This document shows positions 43,940-56,274 of a stretch of DNA of 64,000 nt, one piece after another. The notes below the pieces were generated by a model. It saw nothing but the letters and a program-made list of their open reading frames with translations. It was not told the DNA's origin and ran no database searches. The translations under genes were made by a program, and so were the position numbers. The DNA comes from Girardinichthys multiradiatus. Its lineage: Eukaryota > Chordata > Actinopteri > Cyprinodontiformes > Goodeidae. The stretch covers positions 5,853,663 to 5,917,662 of the forward strand of contig NC_061811.1 in NCBI RefSeq assembly GCF_021462225.1, read 5' to 3'. The stretch's first letter is position 1; every line of letters begins with the position of its first letter.

Positions 43940-45030
43940 GTGACTTTATTGACCAGTTTGCTGGCCTGTCAAGCTCAGTAACACCATGGTCATTCAACCA
44001 GCTTTTGGTACCGTTGGCAGTGTGGGCTGGTACCAAGTCCTGCTGAAAATGAAATTAGCATCTCCATAAAGCTTGTCAGCAGAAGGAAGCATTAAGTGCT
44101 CTAGAATTGACTGTGGACCTCAGAAAACACAATGGATCAACACCAGCAGATGACATGGCACCCCAAACCATCACTGACTGTGGAAACTTCACACTGGACT
44201 TTAAGCAACATGGATTCTGTGCCTCTCCATTCTTCCTCCAGACTCTGGGACCTTGATTTCCAAATAAAATTAAAACTTTACTTTCATTTGAAAAGAGGAC
44301 TTTGGACCACTGAGCAACAAACCAGTTATTTTTCTCCTTGGCCCAGGTAAGACACTTCTGACGTCATCTCTCGTCCAGGAGTGGCTTGACCTGAGGACTG
44401 CGACATTTGTAGCCCTTGGGTAGGATTCATCTTTGCGTAGTGGATCTTAATGCGGTGACTCCAGCCTCAGTTCACTCATTGTGAAGCTCCCCCAAATTCT
44501 TGAATAGATTTGCTTAACATTATGTCAAGGCTGTGGTTTTCCCTCTTCCACATTTTTCCTTCCACTCAACTTTCTATGAATATGCTTGGATACAGGACTT
44601 TGTAAACAACGAGCTTCTTTAGCATTGACCTTTTGTGGCTTACCCTCCTTGCAGAGAGTGTCCATGACTGTCCACTGGACATCTGTCCATACAACAATCT
44701 TCTCTAAGATTGTGTAGCCTACTGACCCAGACTGACCGGCTCAGGAATTCTTTGCAGGTGTTTGGAGTAAATTAGCTGAGCGTGGTGTGACACCATGAGT
44801 TTCTAATACTTAACTTTTTCACAATATTCCAATTTTCTGGCACACTTAATTTGGGATAATTATCTGTAAGCCATAATCATTAAAATTAGAAGGAATAAAG
44901 ACTTGAAATATTTCTCTCTATATGTGATGGATCTATATAATATATGAGTTTCTCTTTCTGAAATCAGTGACAAAAATATTGAACTTTATTATATTGAACT
45001 CATATTCAACATTTTTTATACCTGTAAGAT
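43940..45030 (-). pseudogene. Tc1 element relic with decayed transposase and right end
   Basis: The plus-strand wording runs parallel to the intact Tc1 at 18600-19560: AACACCATGGTCATTCAACC, GAAATTAGCATCTCCATAAAGC, CAGCAGATGACATGGCACCCC, CTTCCTCCAGACTCTGGGAC, AGGACTTTGGACCACTGAGC and CTTGACCTGAGGACTGCGAC. The transposase therefore spans about 44680 down to 43940 on the minus strand. Identity looks about 70-75 percent, with many frame breaks. The outer part (44715-45030) is a different terminal repeat, ending GAACTTTATTATATTGAACT and TATACCTGTA. The gene is related to, but distinct from and older than, the three 1.6-kb copies. Confidence 0.8.
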
Positions 45031-45755
45031 ATGAAGCCCAAACATGGGTAAAAATAATGGATGCACCTTTTTCCGTCCCATTAATAAATGGTAGACGAAG
45101 CAAAAAATATCATTGCATAAGTTTTACTTGCAGGTTCTAATTTATTGTAATTTAATATTCTTTCCTTGGTCCCAAAGGATGAAATCAGCGAGCAGGTCTG
45201 CATGCACACAACTAATTGCCAGTTACTGAATTGGTTGTACATGCGTTGATGCACAAGCACTCCGATGACGTTAATTTTGAAATGACCCCACAGGACCACC
45301 CTGTGAACCTATTGCTCATGTTGTGAGGAATTTATAGTGCAGCATGCTGTAATAAACAAAGGTGCTACTGATTTATGCCTAATTTTACTACATTGGACTG
45401 ACACGCAAGCTGGTCTTTTCACCGGGCCTCTCCACATTAAAACACTTCAGACAGTTAAGACACTAAAACTCTGAAAGAAACATTGAAAGTCTGAACTCAT
45501 AGTTAGATGTTTAAAAGTAAATGCACCATCAGCCCATTTAGCTGAGAAACGTCATATGAAATGACACAGCTTATCCTTAACAGCTATCTTAACTGGAAAA
45601 AAAAGGCCCGACAGCAGCTATTCATTAAGAAGATTCAGTATAATGATAATATCACACATTGTGACATCATCTGTGAGAAAAGAAATAGAATATATAATAT
45701 AGACACTGAAGAAGATTTGGCTGCTGCACTTACCTCTATCGTCTTGAATTAAGAC
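45031..45755. other. Unassigned DNA
   Basis: Nothing recognised; ORFs are short and lack domains. Confidence 0.45.
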
Positions 45756-45829
45756 TTCCTACTAGATCACACCTGAATTAATCTGGGTGATCTATTTCTA
45801 ACAGTTAACTTTAATTCAATCAGGAAGCA

Positions 45830-46022
45830 GGAATCATCTATATTTTCCTCCACACAATCACACTTTTACATGTTGTTCCTTGTCCTCATTTATTTGTTTT
45901 TTACACATTGTGGCTGTTGTTTGGACTGATGTTAATATACAATGTGAGCGATGGAAACCAAAGTCAGATTGCTTGTTTGTGCTCACAAACTTGGCCAATA
46001 AAGTTGATTCTGACTCAGATTT
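45830..46022 (+). mobile_element. L2-group LINE 3' UTR fragment
   Basis: ATATACAATGTGAGCGATGG, CAGATTGCTTGTTTGTGCTC, and AACTTGGCCAATAAAGTTGATTCTGACTC, matching the 3' ends of the L2 copies at 33000 and 63830. No coding part is left. Confidence 0.6.
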
Positions 46023-46395
46023 TAAATGACATTTCAGTGTTTGCTGTGCACATACATAAGGAATTGAGTTTATTTGGCGAAGGACGTTCTAATAACCACA
46101 TTTGATGCATTGAGATCTTTTGGAAACAGGTGCAGGTGTGGTGATTTCTCAGTAGGACAGGTAGTGAACAAGAAAGGTTTGGGTTTATGAGCTTAAGGTG
46201 CCATTTCAGTTCGTCTCCTATCCTGAAAAATCTCTAAAACAAGACTGCTAACATGGAAACCTTTATGTTTGTGTTGCTTATTAGTGAAACAAATTGTTTT
46301 GTAGGGCTGAAATAACTGAAATAAGTATATCTTGATTCAAAATTTATTTAATAATTCATAACATGCAGGATGATATAAAATGTTTCTTACCTAAA
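46023..46395. other. Unassigned DNA
   Basis: Nothing recognised. Confidence 0.45.
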
Positions 46396-46399
46396 CTCT

Positions 46400-46800
46400 T
46401 AGGCTTTACTTTCTTAACAATCCTCTCATTGCTGCAATTATCGCTGTTGCTTTTGTACCACACTTTTTACTGTGTGGTACACACACTGTTTTTTGCCTTA
46501 CCCTCCTTGTGAAAGGTGTCAGTAATTACTTCCTGGATAGCCGTCAACTTAGTAATGGTTAACATAACATAATATTTCTGTCCAAAAAACCTTTTTTTAT
46601 TGTTTTTTATGTAACATACACATTTTTGAAACAGAATTTTGAGTTTTCATTGGCTGTAAGCCATAATCAAAATGAACAGAAATAAACATGTGAACTATAT
46701 CACACAAGCAATGAATCTATATCATGTTTGAGTTTCATTTTTTATTTAATTACAGAAATTAATAAACTTTTTAGGGATATTCAAATTAACTGAGATGCAC
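46400..46800 (-). mobile_element. Tc1-type relic, N-terminal and right-end side
   Basis: TTTTTGCCTTACCCTCCTTGTG, AGGTGTCAGTAATTACTTCC and GGATAGCCGTCAACTT are minus-strand wording for the start of a Tc1 transposase (compare 19495-19550). The outer part has TTTTGAGTTTTCATTGGCTG, TAAGCCATAATC and ATTCAAATTAACTGAGATGC. It includes a 9-bp stem hairpin, GTACCACAC/GTGTGGTAC, at 46455-46480. Confidence 0.6.
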
Positions 46801-48308
46801 TTGCAAAGAATGTTACAAAGAATGTATGAGATGTCAGCTGCTAATTGTTATAGAAAATTAAAACATTACTTGCCTGAAAAATGTTTTTGAAAAGCCACAC
46901 AGTTGCAGTCTGAATAGAAACATTTTAAATGTGGCAAGGTCCCAGTGTTTTAGTCAGTTGTCGCTAGGAAACATGTTTTAGTAATGATCACCTAGCTGCA
47001 GGCGATGGTAATATTTTACTCTGTGAAAAACTGAAGCCTTTATCCTTACTGTCCTTCTCTAAGTGATCGATAGGCACAAGGGAATAACCTCCTCCGTCTC
47101 AGGTACCTGAGAAAGAAGTACCCCAAAGCAATCTCCACTGTGTTTGTGAACATCTCAGCCAAGCTTGTGAACTCACAAATCTGTGGTGAAGGCTCCCGAT
47201 ATCCATTCAAAAGAAGAGGTTTACTCAATGCTGAGCGGAGTACTGGAGCATTACACATAGCTGCTCCGTGGTTAAAATTAGTCGTGGGTTTATTTGTTGT
47301 AACTTTTTTAAATGTTTGTGTAAAATACCTGCACAATTACAATAACATAAAATTCATCACATCTTTGAGTGCCTAAGGTTTTGCAAAGAAATAATTTCTA
47401 GACAACAGCAACAGAATATCTGCAACAGGACAGCTTTGCACATTTAAACCATTACAACTAAGTATGGATTAAACTTTGAAACACCAGGCTGTATTAAAGA
47501 GTCTTCTGATATTCTGTCTTGTGATTGTAAAGTAATCAGCATTGAGATATTAAGCAGCACTCTGATCAAGGGTTTGTTTCCATCCTGACATCTATTTGCA
47601 CTCATTTCCTTTGAATTATTCGCACTTTCATTGTGTAACCCAAACCAAACAACAAAGCGTGTTACAAAATCAAATTAAAGCTGGTTTTGAATTAGCTAAG
47701 CAGCAAGCAGTGCACTTTTAGCAGCAACTTAATTACAAGAAAATACAGTTAGCCTGTAAATTTGTGAAATGTTATTAGAGGTTGGGGAATTGCTTGTACA
47801 GGTCTACTGTATGCAATAAGTTCAGACCTTTCTTTTATCTTTATTTGTGAATTATCATAATAGCTGTTCCGTAAGCTGTAAATATTCAATTACTGATAGC
47901 AGTTTTTGTATTTCACCTCTTGCTGTTGTTGAAAGAACCATATGAAACAAAAGGCATATACCTAATGGAAGACAGGGGGCTGCTGTTCTCAGAAAGACAC
48001 TTCCTAAAGCCTAAAGCATCTGTATTCATTGTATCACACAGCTCAGTTCTGTGAGAAGAAATGAGCAGACAATCACTTAAATGAGTTCAGGGTCAATTTT
48101 GGATCTGGAGGTGACTCGCCAATAAGGTTTGGTATTGACATTTCTTTGAGGCTTCAAGCAAGGGCTTGGGTTGCAAAGACGGAGCTGGAACATGTTTTTG
48201 CCTCTGTTCTGCAGTGGTTCCTGCAAACATGTGAGACTGGAGCCATACCCAATGTTTTGAAAAAAAAAAAATCTGTATGTGTCCTGTTGCTTTTATTTTA
48301 AACCCCAT
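46801..48308. other. Unassigned DNA
   Basis: No recognised features. Overlapping opposite-strand ORFs at 47046-47336 and 47140-47376 have no domains. Confidence 0.4.
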
Positions 48309-48312
48309 AAAA

Positions 48313-48915
48313 CACAGCTGAAACCAGATGTTTACATACTCTGTTTGAAAATGCATATAACTTTTTTTCCCTCTATCTAACACTGAATTAGAAACATTTT
48401 GCCTGTTTTAGGTCAATATGGATTAACACAATTATTTTTATTTCCTTAATGCCAAGGTTTTCATTATTTTTTTAAGACTTTCTAAAAATGTAGATGTTTA
48501 CACATATTTCTTTAGCATTTGGTGTCATGTCAGATATTTTGGGTATTATTTGGTTAAGCTTCTGAAAAGGGTTTTCTGGAATACTGGCCCATTCCTCCCA
48601 ACAGAACTTGTGAAACTGAGCCAGTTTTGTGGGCTGCCTTGCACATACACATATTTTCTATGGAACTGAGATCAGGGCTTTGTGATGGCTACTTCAATAG
48701 ATCGACTTTGTTTTAGTATGTAATCTGGTGGTATGTTTAGGGTCATTGTCCATTTGGAAGTCCAATGTTTGTCAAAGCTTTAATTTAGGGGCTGATGCCT
48801 TAAGATGTTGCTTCAGTACATAATAATGTGCTTTCCTCATGATGCAATCAATTTTGTCAAGTGCATCAGACCCTCCAGCAGCAAAACACTCAAACATGAT
48901 GCTGGCAGCCCCAGA
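48313..48915 (-). pseudogene. Tdr1/salmonid-type Tc1 relic, left half
   Basis: The left end GAAACCAGATGTTTACATAC and a second, inner GTAGATGTTTACACATA (48488) are the paired direct repeats of the Tdr1/Tss1-type terminus. The minus-strand transposase follows in plus-strand wording: ATACTGGCCCATTCCTCCCA, GAGATCAGGGCTTTGTGATG, TTAGGGTCATTGTCCATTTGG and AACATGATGCTGGCAGCCCC. It then stops abruptly at about 48915. The gene has many lesions. Confidence 0.75.
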
Positions 48916-49738
48916 AATTAAAACTGGGATTAGAAATCAACAAGTGAAAATTTCTTAGTAAAAAACTAAATATTTCATGTTTATTTTTTACCTGACTGTA
49001 CATTGTAGGGGTTGTAAGAACTTTTCTGTGACTTTCAAAATAAATTGCATTTACCTAATTCTAGCACAGCCAGGAACAGGAACAAAAAGGGACTAACAGT
49101 GTACTTCCCATGACGTCACTGTTTGAATAAAGACCCCACGTTCCAACAAACAGAGCTCTTCCACGCAGGTCCCCAGCGGAACTGGAAGGAGAGGCACACA
49201 GCGCGCTAATGTCTCTTTGCTGACAAACAGACATAACTTATCAAACTGAATCTAGAGTGACTACGATCACATGCAACAAAGTTAAGTAATAATTTGCTGT
49301 TCAAGTATCAGGCATTCATTCATATAAAGGGTGTAAAGAGACAAGCTTGACTTGACTTTTCTTCTGAGGATTTTCCCCATGGCCTGGAAAAGGAGGCTGG
49401 GACCGCATCACATGCCTTCCTGCATGTACGTGAAGGTAGCGAGAGCTACGCCGTCGCATCGAGGCCACTCAAGGCGCCGAACCTGCCTTTTGTCGCAGTT
49501 CTGCTGGGCTAAAAGCCCTTCCCCACAGGTAAGGAGGTTAGCTGCAAGTTATCCCTGTGTTTACCCACACGTGCATGTATTTCCCTCAACACCCAGGACA
49601 ACTTCTCTTCAGCACCATTCATGTAAGAGGTAGTGTTTGGGCAGAGAAGATTAGTTTAGAAATAAATAATCTAAATAATGTTCATTTGTTTTTGTTTTTG
49701 TTGAGAAACTCAGCTACAGTAAGTGGTAGCAGACAGAG
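48916..49738. other. Unassigned DNA with a GC-richer patch
   Basis: 49080-49640 has a higher GC content, with CTTCCCATGACGTCACTG (a CRE-like TGACGTCA) and CACACAGCGCGCTAATG. The last phrase partly recurs at 50528 (ACGCGCTAATGGCGC). The 93-aa ORF at 49352-49633 has no domain. It may be part of an unrecognised element that surrounds the TIR element below. Confidence 0.3.
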
Positions 49739-49740
49739 GC

Positions 49741-50442
49741 CCTGTCCCAATACCCGCACTTCCACCCTTGTGTCCCTGAATTGCACGTTCCTGTTGATGG
49801 GTTCGAGTGCGTAGTGTGTCCCAATTCTCCAGAGTGGTCCTTAGCCCCGCCCCATTTGTGCCCCACATCCGCCCTTCGGTGAAGCCTGCTTCGAAGCGGA
49901 CTTCGCCGAAGTATATTACCCACAATTCACTGCTGCAGATGACGTTCTGAGCAAAAACCAATCACAACCGTCAACGTAACCAGCCATCAAATCAAAATAA
50001 TAAGAACTGCGTAAACTTTAGACAGCAAGCTGACAAATATATATTTTTACTGGTTTTCCAGGCTCAACATTGTAAGAAACCACTGGGTTCAGAGTGAGTC
50101 TGGGCAGTCAGTAGGCCATAACACTGAAGTTACCTTTCAAACAAACACTGGCGCGGTGAGAGTCTGTTGTATAAACCTCTGCACTTTCTTCTCCTCAAAA
50201 CAATTGCTTGTTGCAGTTTTAATTATTTTTTTTAGCAGCAAGACTGTGGAAACAGCGCTGGTTCCCACCCTTTTTGATGTTGCAGTTACGGTAAAGAGGT
50301 GCAAGTCGATGACGTAACCCCTACTGTCCCAATTCTCCAATTTTGCACGGTTGTAACCTGCGCACTTCAACCCTTACATGCACTTGTACAAAGTAAACAC
50401 TTCATAGAGGGGTGTAGGGTGTAGTGTGGGAATTGGGACAGG
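49741..50442. mobile_element. 702-bp TIR element, non-autonomous
   Basis: The left end CCTGTCCCAATACCCGCACT and right end GTGTGGGAATTGGGACAGG are inverted matches (CCTGTCCCAAT perfect for 11 bp, with similarity continuing to about 18). A direct internal repeat, TGTCCCAATTCTCCA, occurs at 49819 and 50326. The interior has no transposase. The target duplication is uncertain: AGG lies just outside both ends, but the alignment is one base ambiguous. The superfamily is not assigned. Confidence 0.6.
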
Positions 50443-53400
50443 AGGTAACACTCAGCTAAGGATGTGTTCTGTGTTGTTAAGACAAACTTTATTTAAAGGG
50501 TGGTTTTTAAACACAGACCGACCATAACGCGCTAATGGCGCTAAGTCGTGCCTGCATACTGTCAGCTGAAGATCTTTTACCCAGAAAGGTTTGATTCTTA
50601 TTCAAAATAATTTTTCGGTAAATATTATTTTAATATTTCCTTGATAAAAGGCAGCTAATTAAACACCGCTGAGAATTGGTCATCCAAGGGGTTGGTTTTA
50701 TTCAGCAAATCATTCTTTGTAATATTATTTTACTAAAATAATATTTTAACTGATCTTGCATTGTAAATGGATGTTTGAAGGTAAACCAATTATTGCCCAA
50801 GGTGGTTCTAAGACTAACTTAACTTCATTTCCCGATTCTTCAAGATAATCCTTGGTTCTCAAACATAAATAACATTACATGGTAATGTTGCATCACTCTT
50901 TTGGTCATGGTTTTTAACCATCTTTGATTCATTTGTTCATATTGTACATTAGTCTTCCTTATTGTTTCATTTTGCTTGGTTGGGTTGTTTTAGTTTTGTT
51001 GATTGAAATATGTTTGACTTTGAGTTGACTTATGCTTGATTAATAAATTCTTGTATTTTAAGAAATTGTGTTAATTCATTCTGTGTGTGTATAAAGTTTT
51101 GCTGTTCAATAATGTCAGAGCTTGGCTCACCCCTTTCAATTTTGTCCTAATACCACCACCTTATTGTGCTGGTATTCACAGGACAACCCTTAACAGACCA
51201 AAATATTATTTAATAAAACATTAAAGTATTAATATTAAATATTGAATAATGTATTCATATTCATAATCACAACAGGAAGAACTACCTTAATTGCCATTTT
51301 AAAAGAATGCAACCTACAAATTGAATTATTGGGATAATGTTGTGATGATAAAATATAGGAGTTGGAAGCCATTAAAGCTCAAATGTCAATATTTCAAACT
51401 GCTGGTTCTTAAGTCAAGTTTATCACTTGCTTGCATTCCCTCAGGCAAGTGAGCATTTGAGAGACTTGAAATGATTGACATTGCAGTGGATAAATTCTTC
51501 TCCTCATTTCTTAAAATGTTACCTCTGGCCCTGGATGGGTGTCTTTAATGATAAAAGCTGTCACATCATTTGAAAAGCAGGTGAAGATCACTGCCCTGGA
51601 GACTGGGGAATTTCACGGTTGATTTCATTCCAGTTTGGCTGTGTTCAGTGTATTACCTTTAATCCATACCCCCAGCAGAAGCAGCAGCGGTTGTAATGGA
51701 CACAGAGAGTTTGCTGCAGTCTTACATTCAGCTGCAGACTCAGCTTGTTTGAGCATTGGTGTTTTGGATGATTGGAATTAGGACATTTGGTAAGTACTTT
51801 AATTAAATTTAGATTTTCAGTGATCGTCTTCTGGGTCTCTTGCCCTTTTCATGATTCAGCAAAGTTGCAGAAGTAATATTTTAATGCCTGCTCTGTTTGA
51901 TCTAACATGACATTTCATTATCACAAAAATGTTTCTCTAAAGCGTCAGACAGCTTTATTAGCCCCAAAGTGTAATTCTCGTGAGATGTTCAGTAAATAAA
52001 AATAAAAATGAGATGTTTTCTTCTGATTAGAAAACTTAATTTAGTTCTTTATTTTTTAGTTGAAGACAGTTGAGCTGAAACTTATAGTGGTTCTTACAAG
52101 CTACAGATCTTAACTTTAAAGGTAGAGATTGATCCTCAGTGAAGAGGTGAAGTTGTAAGTTTGCCTCTCAAAACCATCTGCAGAGAAAAATCAGAATGTC
52201 AAAAATGTCATGTTGTTGTCTACTCCTGTTGCATTTAACTAAAGAGTCTCCCCCACACAAATGAAATCAGGTCAAGAACATATAAATCTTACATCAACTT
52301 AGGCTCTCTAAAATCATGAATAAATGTAATATCTTGCTTATGGAGGAGGTGATCAGAATGAGATTGTTCTTAGCCTTAGCTTTAACCACCATGCTCTTTA
52401 CTACAGACGCACTTCATACACTACAGCATCAACTTACCTTTATTGATCATCGAGTATCACAGTGCTCATCCCAGTGACACTGCTCCACTGGGGTACAGGC
52501 TTAATCAAGACTCTCAGAGTCAGAAAATGTTCAGTGAAATGTCACTTGAATCTGTCTTGCTAAGTAACTATAAATTAACACACATCCTGGGGCGTGGTGA
52601 GGGGGTTTGGGCAAAAAAAGTCAAGAGGTAGACCTAAAGAAAGTGACCTGTGCGAGCCAGAGAATCTTAGAGAATGTTTGTAATGACACAGACAGATGCT
52701 CAATCTATTGGTCCTTCCTGATGCTAACTGCAACCCTATAACCATAAGATTGCACTAGTGAAAGAAGAACTTAAAAAAAACAAAGATATCTTGCAAAATG
52801 GAGCAAATTTCTTAGTTCGTGCATAGTATGTTTTGTATAGTGCTTATTTTCAGTCTATACTGGTCAGATCTCCCAATGTTCCATAATTTGTTGGACCCTG
52901 ATGGTAGTTTTACTATAATTTTCAGTGTATAAAAATCGTTTTGGAAAGCAAAGCTTAGATATAGGTTTATTGTAAGAGTAGTGTTATATTCCACAATGTA
53001 GGAAGAGCCCATAGGTCCAGAAAAAGTCTAATATAAGAATAACTTTTGTTTACTTTGGGGTTTGCATTTTAAATGCACAAAAGAGCATCCTCGCAACTTG
53101 CTCCTCCTGGCAGCTATTGGACTCAATAACCACCACAGCTCCCAATAAACCAAATAAAGAGATCCGGGCAGTTTTACAATACAATCTGTATGCAATATGT
53201 ATTACCAAATTTACTGGACAAGTTCTTTACATCGTTTATAGTAAAGGTTCTTAATCCTGTATTCTATAAATGTGACATATCAGTGTACATTCTAGCACAT
53301 AGTCCTTTATGTACAAATATAGGAGCACAGATCGGACAAACAAGCACAATGTATGTTACTTGTGCAATTTAAAATAGATTTTTCTGTTCAATGCATCATT

Positions 53401-54230
53401 TGGTATAATTTTTGCAAAATTTATTTATTATTGTTTTCATTTTGTCTCTTGTTGTGTTTCATTTCCAATAAATGTTTCACTGAGGGACAAATAATTGAAT
53501 TTTTTAGTCTGGTTTGGAGACATGTGCTCTTATCATGACAGGTGACACCAATCCTTCCAAGATATTACATATATAGTTACATATTTTCCTTCTTGAAGTT
53601 GACATTTTAGCTGTTCACCAAGTTGTGTTACTTGAAAAATGTGCTCTACTGGAGCCATGTTCATCATTACAGGCAATAAAATATTATTTATTTTAAATCT
53701 AGTTGTAAACGTTTCTATGAGATGGTTTGTCCTAAACCACTGTGAATTAGTGGCTGCAAGCAAACCAAAAAAAAATCTTGTCATATGGGCTGGTTTGAAT
53801 GAAAGGTTGAAGCTCCTCGACAATGACAGGCATCACACACGTCTCCAGTTCTGCCTGGCAGCCTGACGTTCTGCTGCTGACAGAGGGTATCGCTGTAATA
53901 AATGGGCCTCTGCTGGATAACCTTCGATCTTTCTGAATTAGTGATAAGGTATACAAAAGAATACAATAGAATAGAATACTTTTTTTTACTGGTTAAGCAT
54001 TGTGCAAACATGCAGCACAACAGCATTTGTTTCAGCTGCTCCATAATTTAACAACAATTATAGCAGCACAAATCCGCTGAATAACATAAAAAAACGCTTG
54101 AATTAAAACTGCTAAAATGAGAATAGAAAAGGAATAATTTAAACAATCTGTATAAAACATCATATACTAGGGTGAATGGGGACCAAGATTGTGCTATTTT
54201 GTGCAGAAATGAAACAAAGTGAACCAAGTA
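50443..54230. other. Long unassigned region
   Basis: About 3.8 kb, AT-rich, with no recognised coding sequence. 50900-51200 (for example CACCACCTTATTGTGCTGGT and CACAGGACAACCCTTAACAG) looks like a dispersed repeat end, but I cannot name it. GGACATTTGGTAAGTACTTT at 51782-51801 is a strong splice-donor match after a GC-richer stretch (51590-51790), so a 5' UTR exon of an unseen gene is possible. The remaining ORFs up to 100 aa have no domain. Confidence 0.35.
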
Positions 54231-54387
54231 TCTTCAGTGTTTGCAGCAGATGCAGCATATCTTCTACAAGTCTGTTGTGGAGAGGGCAATCTCTTCTGTC
54301 ATCATCTGCTGGGGTAGCAGCATCACTTACTAAAGACTTAATAAAGCTTCACAAGGCTTTGTTATGGGGACTCCTCTGGAACATCTA

Positions 54388-55992
54388 CAGGTCCTTCTCA
54401 AAAAATTAGCATATTGTGATAAAGTTCATTATTTTCCATAATGTCATGATGAAAATTTAACATTCATATATTTTAGATTCATTGCACACTAACTGAAATA
54501 TTTCAGGTCTTTTATTGTCTTAATACGGATGATTTTGGCATACAGCTCATGAAAACCCAAAATTCCTATCTCACAAAATTAGCATATCATTAAAAGGGTC
54601 TCTAAACGAGCTATGAACCTCATCATCTGAATCAACGAGTTAACTCTAAACACCTGCAAAAGATTCCTGAGGCCTTTAAAACTCCCAGCCTGGTTCATCA
54701 CTCAAAACCCCAATCATGGGTAAGACTGCCGACCTGACTGCTGTCCAGAAGGCCACTATTGACACCCTCAAGCAAGAGGGTAAGACACAGAAATAAATTT
54801 CTGAACGAATAGGCTGTTCCCAGAGTATCAAGGCACCTCAATGGGAAGTCTGTGGGAAGGAAAAAGTGTGGCAGAAAACGCTGCACAACGAGAAGAGGTG
54901 ACCGGACCCTGAGGAAGATTGTGGAGAAGGGCCGATTCCAGACCTTGGGGGACCTGCGGAAGCAGTGGACTGAGTCTGGAGTAGAAACATCCAGAGCCAC
55001 CGTGCACAGGCGTGTGCAGGAAATGGGCTACAGGTGCCGCATTCCCCAGGTCAAGCCACTTTTGAACCAGAAACAGCAGCAGAAGCGCCTGACCTGGGCT
55101 ACAGAGAAGCAGCACTGGACTGTTGCTCAGTGGTCCAAAGTACTTTTTTCGGATGAAAGCAAATTCTGCATGTCATTCGGAAATCAAGGTGCCAGAGTCT
55201 GGAGGAAGACTGGGGAGAAGGAAATGCCAAAATGCCAGAAGTCCAGTGTCAAGTACCCACAGTCAGTGATGGTCTGGGGTGCCGTGTCAGCTGCTGGTGT
55301 TGGTCCACTGTGTTTTATCAAGGGCAGGGTCAATGCAGCTAGCTATCAGGAGATTTTGGAGCACTTCATGCTTCCATCTGCTGAAAAGCTTTATGGAGAT
55401 GAAGATTTAATTTTTCAGCATGACCTGGCACCTGCTCACAGTGCCAAAACCACTGGTAAATGGTTTACTGACCATGGTATCACTGTGCTCAATTGGCCTG
55501 CCAACTCTCCTGACCTGAACCCCATAGAGAATCTGTGGGATATTGTGAAGAGAACGTTGAGAGACTCAAGACCCAACACTCTGGATGAGCTAAAGGCCGC
55601 TATCGAAGCATCCTGGGCCTCCATAAGACCTCAGCAGTGCCACAGGCTGATTGCCTCCATGCCACGCCGCATTGAAGCAGTCATTTCTGCAAAAGGATTC
55701 CCGACCAAGTATTGAGTGCATAACTGTACATGATTATTTGAAGGTTGACGTTTTTTGTATTAAAAACACTTTTCTTTTATTGGTCGGATGAAATATGCTA
55801 ATTTTGTGAGATAGGAATTTTGGGTTTTCATGAGCTGTATGCCAAAATCATCCGTATTAAGACAATAAAAGACCTGAAATAGTTCAGTTAGTGTGCAATG
55901 AATCTAAAATATATGAATGTTAAATTTTAATCATTACATTATGGAAAATAATGAACTTTATCACAATATGCTAATATTTTGAGAAGGACCTG
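54388..55992 (+). mobile_element. Tc1 element, copy 3 (1605 bp)
   Basis: TA-flanked (54386-54387, 55993-55994) inside the LINE 3' end. Termini, IR/DR sites and gene order are the same as at 18277-19883, but in the opposite orientation. The left inner direct repeat runs directly into ATCATTAAAAGGG, while the right inner one is followed by TTCATCCGACCAA-type sequence (reversed). This matches the asymmetry seen in the other copies. Confidence 0.95.
54716..55715 (+). pseudogene. Tc1 transposase, copy 3, nonsense and frameshift near start
   Basis: Starts ATGGGTAAGACTGCCGAC at 54716. Codon 27 is TAA (54794-54796) where the intact copy has Glu. At about 54826 five bases are missing (CAGAGTATCAAGG in place of CAGAGTGCTGTATCAAGG), shifting the frame through the first helix-turn-helix. 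Downstream the frame is open again from 54852 to 55715 (287 aa). It contains all three catalytic residues (FSDESKF, QHDLAPAHS, SPDLNPIENLW) and ends GFPTKY. A product begun at the internal Met would lack the first DNA-binding helices. Probably inactive. Confidence 0.93.
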
Positions 55993-56274
55993 TACAAAGT
56001 CAGATGCTTCATAAAATGAGGGACCTTACAGAGAACTCTGAACATCGTCTTAATCAGATTATCTTCAGTCAGATCCACTGTAATACTGAGTGCTACAGGA
56101 ATTACTTCTAACCCAGTACCATCACCATACTGTACATTGGCTCTTTGAAAAAATTTGGATAGTTTGAGTTACTGCAAATCAAATCTTCACTTGGGAATTA
56201 ATATAAAGTATTTTTGAATTAAATAAAATTTTAGATCAGCTTAACAGTCACCTGCACATCATCTGTTGAATAAA

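Larger units (their letters stand above)
54232..56225 (+). mobile_element. Rex1/L2-group LINE 3' end, split by Tc1
   Basis: The left part (54232-54385) aligns with the LINE at 23645-23805: CATATCTTCTACAAGTCTGT, CATCTGCTGGGGTAGCAGC and GGGGACTCCTCTGGAA. The right part (55995-56225) continues with GATGCTTCATAAAATGAGGG, TACTGAGTGCTACAGGAATT and the tail TATAAAGTATTTTTGAATTAAA. The two halves are contiguous in the intact relative, so the Tc1 copy between them is a later insertion. The LINE fragment has a deletion of about 20 bases and no open frame. Confidence 0.85.

Noticed and set aside
49352..49633. 93-aa ORF as a retroviral or LTR-element gag fragment
   Set aside because: Basic and Cys-containing but without a CCHC knuckle or other gag feature.
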